Shown here piece after piece: positions 12,796 through 16,929 of a stretch of DNA of 16,929 nt. The DNA comes from Weeksellaceae bacterium. GTDB taxonomy: Bacteria; Bacteroidota; Bacteroidia; Flavobacteriales; Weeksellaceae. The stretch lies in contig JAKOOI010000137.1 in assembly GCA_022701475.1 (NCBI GenBank), positions 1 through 16,929 of the forward strand, written 5' to 3'. The position numbers were made by a program, and so were the translations under genes. Under the pieces are notes generated by a model. That model was not told where the DNA came from and searched no databases. It saw only the letters and a program-made list of their open reading frames with translations. Every line of letters begins with the position of its first letter. Position 1 is the stretch's first letter.

Positions 12796-15648
12796 GTGTT
12801 TTACGATCATCAGCAGATAGAAAAAAAGTGGCAGAAGTACTGGGAAGAGAATCAGACCTATAAAACGGCTGATACTCCTGATAAACCTAAATTTTACGTT
12901 CTCGACATGTTTCCGTATCCGTCCGGAGCCGGCCTTCACGTAGGGCATCCGCTGGGATATATTGCGTCCGATATTTATGCGAGATACAAAAGGCATCAGG
13001 GGTTCAATGTTCTTCATCCGGTAGGGTATGACAGTTTTGGTCTTCCTGCTGAGCAGTATGCCATCCAGACCGGGCAGCATCCTGCCGTTACCACCCAGCA
13101 GAATATCACGAGATATGAAGAGCAGCTGAGGAAAATCGGTTTTTCTTTCGACTGGAGCAGGGAAGTAAGGACTTCCGATCCTTCCTATTATAAATGGACC
13201 CAGTGGATTTTCATTGAGCTCTTCCATTCATGGTACAATAAGGGAACCGACAGGGCGGAGCCGGTATCAGCCCTTATCAGCCGCTTTGAAACAAAGGGGA
13301 CGGAAGGTTTGCTGGCTAACCAGAATGATGTGCTGCACTTTACAGCGGAAGAGTGGAACAATGCTTCCGAAATGGACAAACAGGATATCCTGCTGAATTA
13401 CCGTTTAGCCTACAGGGCGGAAACTACTGTCAACTGGTGCCCGGCTTTAGGGACAGTACTGGCCAACGATGAAGTGAAAGACGGAAAATCCGAAAGAGGA
13501 GGGTTCCCGGTGTTCCAGAAGAAAATGATGCAGTGGAGCATGAGGATTTCCGCTTATTCGGAGAGGTTGCTGCAGGGACTGAAAAACCTGGACTGGCCGC
13601 AGCCGCTGAAAGATTCCCAGGAATACTGGATCGGGAAATCACAGGGCGCCCAGGTAAGGTTCCGGATTGAAGGACTGGAATCCGGTAAAGACAACGAAGA
13701 AGGCGGACCGGAAACCAACAATTATATCGAGGTCTTCACTACCAGACCCGACACGATCTTCGGGGCTACCTTTATGGTGCTGGCTCCTGAAAACCCATTG
13801 GTGGAAAAAATCACCACGCTTTCCCAGAAAGAAGAGGTACAGCAGTATATGGAAGAAACTTCCAAAAAAACGGAAAGGGACAGGATGGCTGATGTGAAAA
13901 ACGTCAGCGGTGCCTTTACAGGCGGCTATGTGGTAAATCCGTTCAGCCGGCAGCTCATGCCGGTGTATATTTCAGACTATGTGCTGATGGGATACGGAAC
14001 CGGAGCGGTAATGGCCGTGCCTGCCCATGACGAACGCGACCACCGCTTTGCCAAAAAATTCAACCTTGAGATTAAGAAGGTAGTGGAAACGGAAGAGGAC
14101 CTCCAGGAGAAATCATTCGATTCCAAAGATTCCGTATGTGTGAATTCCGATTTCCTGAACGGGCTGAGATATGAGGAAGCCAAGGCCCTGATCATTTCCG
14201 CCATTGAAAAAGAAGGAATAGGCCACGGAACCACGAATTACAGGCAGCGTGATGCCATCTTTTCCCGACAGAGATACTGGGGAGAACCGGTTCCTGTATA
14301 TTATAAGGATGGGATGCCCTATACTTTGCCGCTTTCGGCACTGCCGCTGGAACTTCCGGAAGTTGAAAAATACCTTCCTACGGAAGACGGGGATCCTCCG
14401 CTGGGGAATGCAAAATCATTTGCATGGGATGAAGCCGATAAAAAGATCGTGGATACGGATCTGATCGATGGAAAAACCATATTCCCGCTGGAACTGTCTA
14501 CGATGCCGGGCTGGGCGGGAAGCTCATGGTATTTCCTGAGATACATGGATCCTCATAACGACGGGACCTTCGTAACGAAAGAGCTGGCCGACTATTGGGG
14601 GCAGGTGGATTTATACATCGGAGGAAGCGAACACGCTACCGGACACCTTTTGTATTCACGGTTCTGGAATATGTTCCTGAAAGACCGCGGGTACATCAGC
14701 CACAACGAACCGTTTCAGAAGCTGATCAACCAAGGCATGATTTTGGGGATGAGCGCGTATGTATACAGAATTGACGGTACTAATCAGTATGTGTCGAAGA
14801 ATCTGGCGAAAGATCACCAGACCCAGCAGATTCATGTTGATGTATCCTTATTAAAAGGAACATCCGACGAATTGGATATGGAAGCTTTCAAAGTCTGGAG
14901 ACCGGATTATGCAGATGCGGAATTCATCCTGGAAGACGGAAAGTACATTACCGGCCGCGAGGTGGAAAAAATGTCCAAGTCGAAATACAATGTGGTGAAC
15001 CCTGACGATATCTGTGAAGAATACGGAGCAGACGGGCTGAGATTATATGAAATGTTCCTGGGCCCGCTGGAGCAATCCAAGCCGTGGAATACCCAGGGAT
15101 TAAGCGGAGTGTACGGCTTCCTTAAGAAATTCTGGAATCTGTATTTCGATGGTGATACGTTCTCCGTCTCTGATGAAGAGCCTGCCAAAGCGGAATACAA
15201 AGTATTGCATACCCTGATAAAGAAAGTGGTTTACGATATTGAGAACTTCTCTTTCAATACTTCGGTTTCTTCATTTATGATTGCCGTAAACGAGCTGCAG
15301 AAAATAAAATGCAGCAAACGCAATATTCTGGAACCTTTGGCCGTTATCATTTCTCCGTATGCGCCGCATATCTGTGAAGAGCTGTGGAGCCTGCTGGGAC
15401 ACAGCACTTCCATAGAGTTTGAAAAGTTCCCGGCGCTGAATGAAGAATACCTGGTGGAAGATGAAATTGAATATCCGGTAAGCGTAAACGGAAAAATGAA
15501 GTTCAGATTACCGCTTTCGGCACAGCTTTCGCCAAAAGAGGTAGAAGAAAAGGTACTCCAGGATGAAAAACTGCAGCAGGTGCTGGAAGGCAAAATACCC
15601 AAAAAAATCATTGTGGTGCATCACAGAATTGTGAATATAGTAATTTAA
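12796..15648 (+). CDS. leuS: Leucyl-tRNA synthetase
   Basis: This class I synthetase charges tRNA(Leu) with leucine in the cytoplasm. Length is 950 residues. Visible are the HIGH motif as HVGH (48-51) after PYPSGAGL, the threonine-rich editing motif FTTRPDTIFG (about 314-323), the editing-site Asp residues in AVPAHDERD (about 408-415), and the KMSKS loop (725-729) preceded by a leucine-specific insertion (about 655-720). Between residues 149 and 205 is an extra charged segment not found in the E. coli enzyme. The zinc-knuckle cysteines of ZN1 are absent (GKSERGGFPV), both common for Bacteroidota. The start must be GTG 12796: a TAA lies in frame six bases upstream and the next ATG comes only after conserved sequence. 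No clear terminator follows. Confidence 0.97.
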   Translation: MFYDHQQIEKKWQKYWEENQTYKTADTPDKPKFYVLDMFPYPSGAGLHVGHPLGYIASDIYARYKRHQGFNVLHPVGYDSFGLPAEQYAIQTGQHPAVTTQQNITRYEEQLRKIGFSFDWSREVRTSDPSYYKWTQWIFIELFHSWYNKGTDRAEPVSALISRFETKGTEGLLANQNDVLHFTAEEWNNASEMDKQDILLNYRLAYRAETTVNWCPALGTVLANDEVKDGKSERGGFPVFQKKMMQWSMRISAYSERLLQGLKNLDWPQPLKDSQEYWIGKSQGAQVRFRIEGLESGKDNEEGGPETNNYIEVFTTRPDTIFGATFMVLAPENPLVEKITTLSQKEEVQQYMEETSKKTERDRMADVKNVSGAFTGGYVVNPFSRQLMPVYISDYVLMGYGTGAVMAVPAHDERDHRFAKKFNLEIKKVVETEEDLQEKSFDSKDSVCVNSDFLNGLRYEEAKALIISAIEKEGIGHGTTNYRQRDAIFSRQRYWGEPVPVYYKDGMPYTLPLSALPLELPEVEKYLPTEDGDPPLGNAKSFAWDEADKKIVDTDLIDGKTIFPLELSTMPGWAGSSWYFLRYMDPHNDGTFVTKELADYWGQVDLYIGGSEHATGHLLYSRFWNMFLKDRGYISHNEPFQKLINQGMILGMSAYVYRIDGTNQYVSKNLAKDHQTQQIHVDVSLLKGTSDELDMEAFKVWRPDYADAEFILEDGKYITGREVEKMSKSKYNVVNPDDICEEYGADGLRLYEMFLGPLEQSKPWNTQGLSGVYGFLKKFWNLYFDGDTFSVSDEEPAKAEYKVLHTLIKKVVYDIENFSFNTSVSSFMIAVNELQKIKCSKRNILEPLAVIISPYAPHICEELWSLLGHSTSIEFEKFPALNEEYLVEDEIEYPVSVNGKMKFRLPLSAQLSPKEVEEKVLQDEKLQQVLEGKIPKKIIVVHHRIVNIVI

Positions 15649-15808
15649 ATAAAAATTAACATTGGCAAATTAAAAAAAATGGAGGCTTAAATTTTTTAAA
15701 TTTTTAACAGAAAGTTGTAAATTGAAAAATATTGCCAAAAAAAGAGAAAATAATTATAATATCGGAATCGTATTAAAATTTCATTGTCAAAAAAAACAGA
15801 AATGTTTA
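15649..15808. other. AT-rich intergenic region after leuS
   Basis: Very A-T rich sequence with long A and T runs. No strong G-C terminator for leuS is visible; only weak A-T structures and a distant TTGGCAA/TTGCCAA pair (about 15662 and 15732). No reading frame worth noting. Confidence 0.5.
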
Positions 15809-15838
15809 TTTGAGACTATTGCATTTTAATTAATTTTG
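15809..15838 (+). promoter_or_regulatory. Promoter of the exbB-exbD operon
   Basis: TTTG at 15809-15812, an 18-base spacer, and TAATTTTG at 15831-15838 give the best full match in the window to the Bacteroidota housekeeping promoter (TTTG and TAnnTTTG). Transcription would begin near 15844, leaving a leader of about 45 bases before ATG 15889. Confidence 0.75.
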
Positions 15839-15888
15839 CCTTTAATTTACATCTTGTAAAATTTTAAAACAATATAATTTAGTTAAAT

Positions 15889-16752
15889 ATGGAAATGAAT
15901 GTTTCAAAAAATGATGAGCAAGTAGTTGCTAGAAAAGCGGGAGGTCTAAACCCGGCTGTTATTATTCCTATTATCTTAGCTATAGGAATTTGTATTTATT
16001 TATTCGTCCTGGGAAGTCCGGGCAATTTTAAAGATGCGGAAAAACTCGGAGCAGGGTCTGTAGCTTTTTCAGATGTGGAAGGGAAAGACATTCACCCAGA
16101 TTCGTTTTTAGGAATTATCTACAAAGGAGGGGTAATCGTACCGATCCTGATTACGTTCATGCTGACGGTAATCGTTTTCTCTTTTGAAAGATATTTCGTT
16201 CTTAGCAAAGCTGCAGGGAAAGGAAACCTGGACAACTTCGTAATTCAGGTAAGAAGCTTACTGAACCAGAACAAAGTGGATGAGGCTTTGGAAGAGTGCG
16301 ACAGACAGCAAGGTTCCGTTGGTAACGTAGTAAGAGAAGGTCTTACCACTTACAAAGCTTTATCTCATGATACCACGCTGAACAAAGAGCAGAAAATGGT
16401 AGCCCTGAACAAAGCTATTGAAGAGGCTACTACGCTTGAAATGCCGATGCTTGAGAAAAACATGATGATCCTTTCTACCTTAGGTACGGTAGCAACCCTT
16501 ATCGCACTTTTAGGTACGGTAATCGGGATGATCAAGGCATTCTTTGCATTAGGTTCAGGAGGTGGTACTCCGGATGCAGCCGCACTTTCTACAGGTATCT
16601 CCGAAGCTTTGATCAACACGGCATTGGGTATTGGTACTTCAGCAATTGCGATCATGCTTTACAACTTCTTTACTTCTAAAATTGACGGACTGACTTATAA
16701 GATCGATGAGATCGCCATGAGCATCCAGCAGTCTTTCGCTGAATTCAACTAA
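15889..16752 (+). CDS. exbB: MotA/TolQ/ExbB proton channel protein
   Basis: ExbB is the multimeric inner-membrane channel that, with ExbD and TonB, turns the proton gradient into force for outer-membrane transport. The 287-residue product has four hydrophobic segments (about 23-42, 81-100, 193-217 and 236-260). The first is the extra N-terminal helix usual in Bacteroidota; the last three match the ExbB/TolQ core. Core motifs are STLGTVATLIALLGTVIGMIKAFF (196-219) and ISEALINTALGIGTSAIAIMLYNFF (237-261). The cytoplasmic loop lies between about 101 and 190. The ATG at 15889 is used; ATG 15895 is also in frame, two codons later. It has the strongest promoter of the window and is followed after 60 bases by exbD. 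Confidence 0.95.
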   Translation: MEMNVSKNDEQVVARKAGGLNPAVIIPIILAIGICIYLFVLGSPGNFKDAEKLGAGSVAFSDVEGKDIHPDSFLGIIYKGGVIVPILITFMLTVIVFSFERYFVLSKAAGKGNLDNFVIQVRSLLNQNKVDEALEECDRQQGSVGNVVREGLTTYKALSHDTTLNKEQKMVALNKAIEEATTLEMPMLEKNMMILSTLGTVATLIALLGTVIGMIKAFFALGSGGGTPDAAALSTGISEALINTALGIGTSAIAIMLYNFFTSKIDGLTYKIDEIAMSIQQSFAEFN

Positions 16753-16812
16753 GAATTTAAGCAGAGAACTGAAGTACGTAAAAAGAAGTTTAATTAAAAA
16801 TCATTAATAATA

Positions 16813-16929
16813 ATGGCGAGAGTCAAACCAAAAAGACATGGAGTAGTGACGGATATGACGGCAATGTGTGACGTTGCATTCCTGCTGCTTACATTCTTTA
16901 TCTTGACCACTCAGTTTAAAAAACCTGAC
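16813..16929 (+). CDS. exbD: ExbD/TolR-family protein, truncated by the right edge
   Basis: The frame opens at ATG 16813 and runs 39 codons to the right edge: a basic N-terminus MARVKPKRHG, then VVTDMTAMCDVAFLLLTFFILTTQFKKPD. This is the ExbD membrane signature, with Asp20 at the proton-carrying position. It lies 60 bases after exbB in the same orientation, the standard exbB-exbD order. It is clearly different from the orphan exbD at the left end (TAMCDVAF against TPMVDLGF), so the two are paralogues, not a duplication. Confidence 0.93.
   Translation, partial: MARVKPKRHGVVTDMTAMCDVAFLLLTFFILTTQFKKPD

Noticed and set aside
15661..15740. Inverted TTGGCAA / TTGCCAA pair as a terminator or operator after leuS
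   Set aside because: The arms are seven bases and about 60 bases apart in very A-T-rich sequence, which is weak evidence for any structure.

Overview
The window looks like a chromosomal segment of a Bacteroidota bacterium, most likely a Flavobacteriia of the Chryseobacterium/Weeksellaceae type. This is a judgement from protein character and promoters, not a database result. Several upstream regions carry the Bacteroidota -7 element TAnnTTTG, few genes have a purine-rich ribosome binding site, lipoproteins follow the short Bacteroidota pattern, and LeuS, ExbB and ExbD have the forms usual in that phylum. I see no insertion sequence, phage gene, CRISPR array, tRNA or rRNA.

Layout. Positions 1-4553 lie on the minus strand: an edge-truncated lipoprotein gene, a lone exbD, dsbD and tilS (the last two overlap by 11 bases). 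A divergent promoter region at 4554-4636 separates them from a plus-strand OmpA-type lipoprotein (4637-5470). A 343-base gap follows (5471-5813) with two strong hairpins and a probable small, frame-broken minus-strand gene. From 5814 to 9554 a plus-strand run encodes an O-methyltransferase, an NlpC/P60 cell-wall hydrolase with SH3 domain, a DUF1648 membrane protein, an unknown membrane protein and the Kdo transferase WaaA. Convergent to it, 12006-9566 on the minus strand is a three-gene unit: acyltransferase-3 membrane protein, family-2 glycosyltransferase and an unknown helical protein. A secreted lipocalin-like lipoprotein (12145-12618) and leuS (12796-15648, GTG start, long leader) follow. 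The right end holds exbB and the first 39 codons of a second exbD.

Function. Most genes serve the cell envelope: proton-driven TonB energisation (ExbB/ExbD at both ends), periplasmic thiol reduction (DsbD), peptidoglycan anchoring and turnover (OmpA-like, NlpC/P60), lipid A/LPS core assembly (WaaA) and probable surface glycan modification (GT2 plus acyltransferase). TilS and LeuS are translation housekeeping genes.

No large undescribed system is evident. The best leads are the small minus-strand gene candidate at 5636-5762 with its own terminator, the leuS leader with a hairpin and a tiny Leu-Leu reading frame, the orphan exbD with repeated sequence upstream, and two unrecognised proteins (7793-8305 and 9566-10192).
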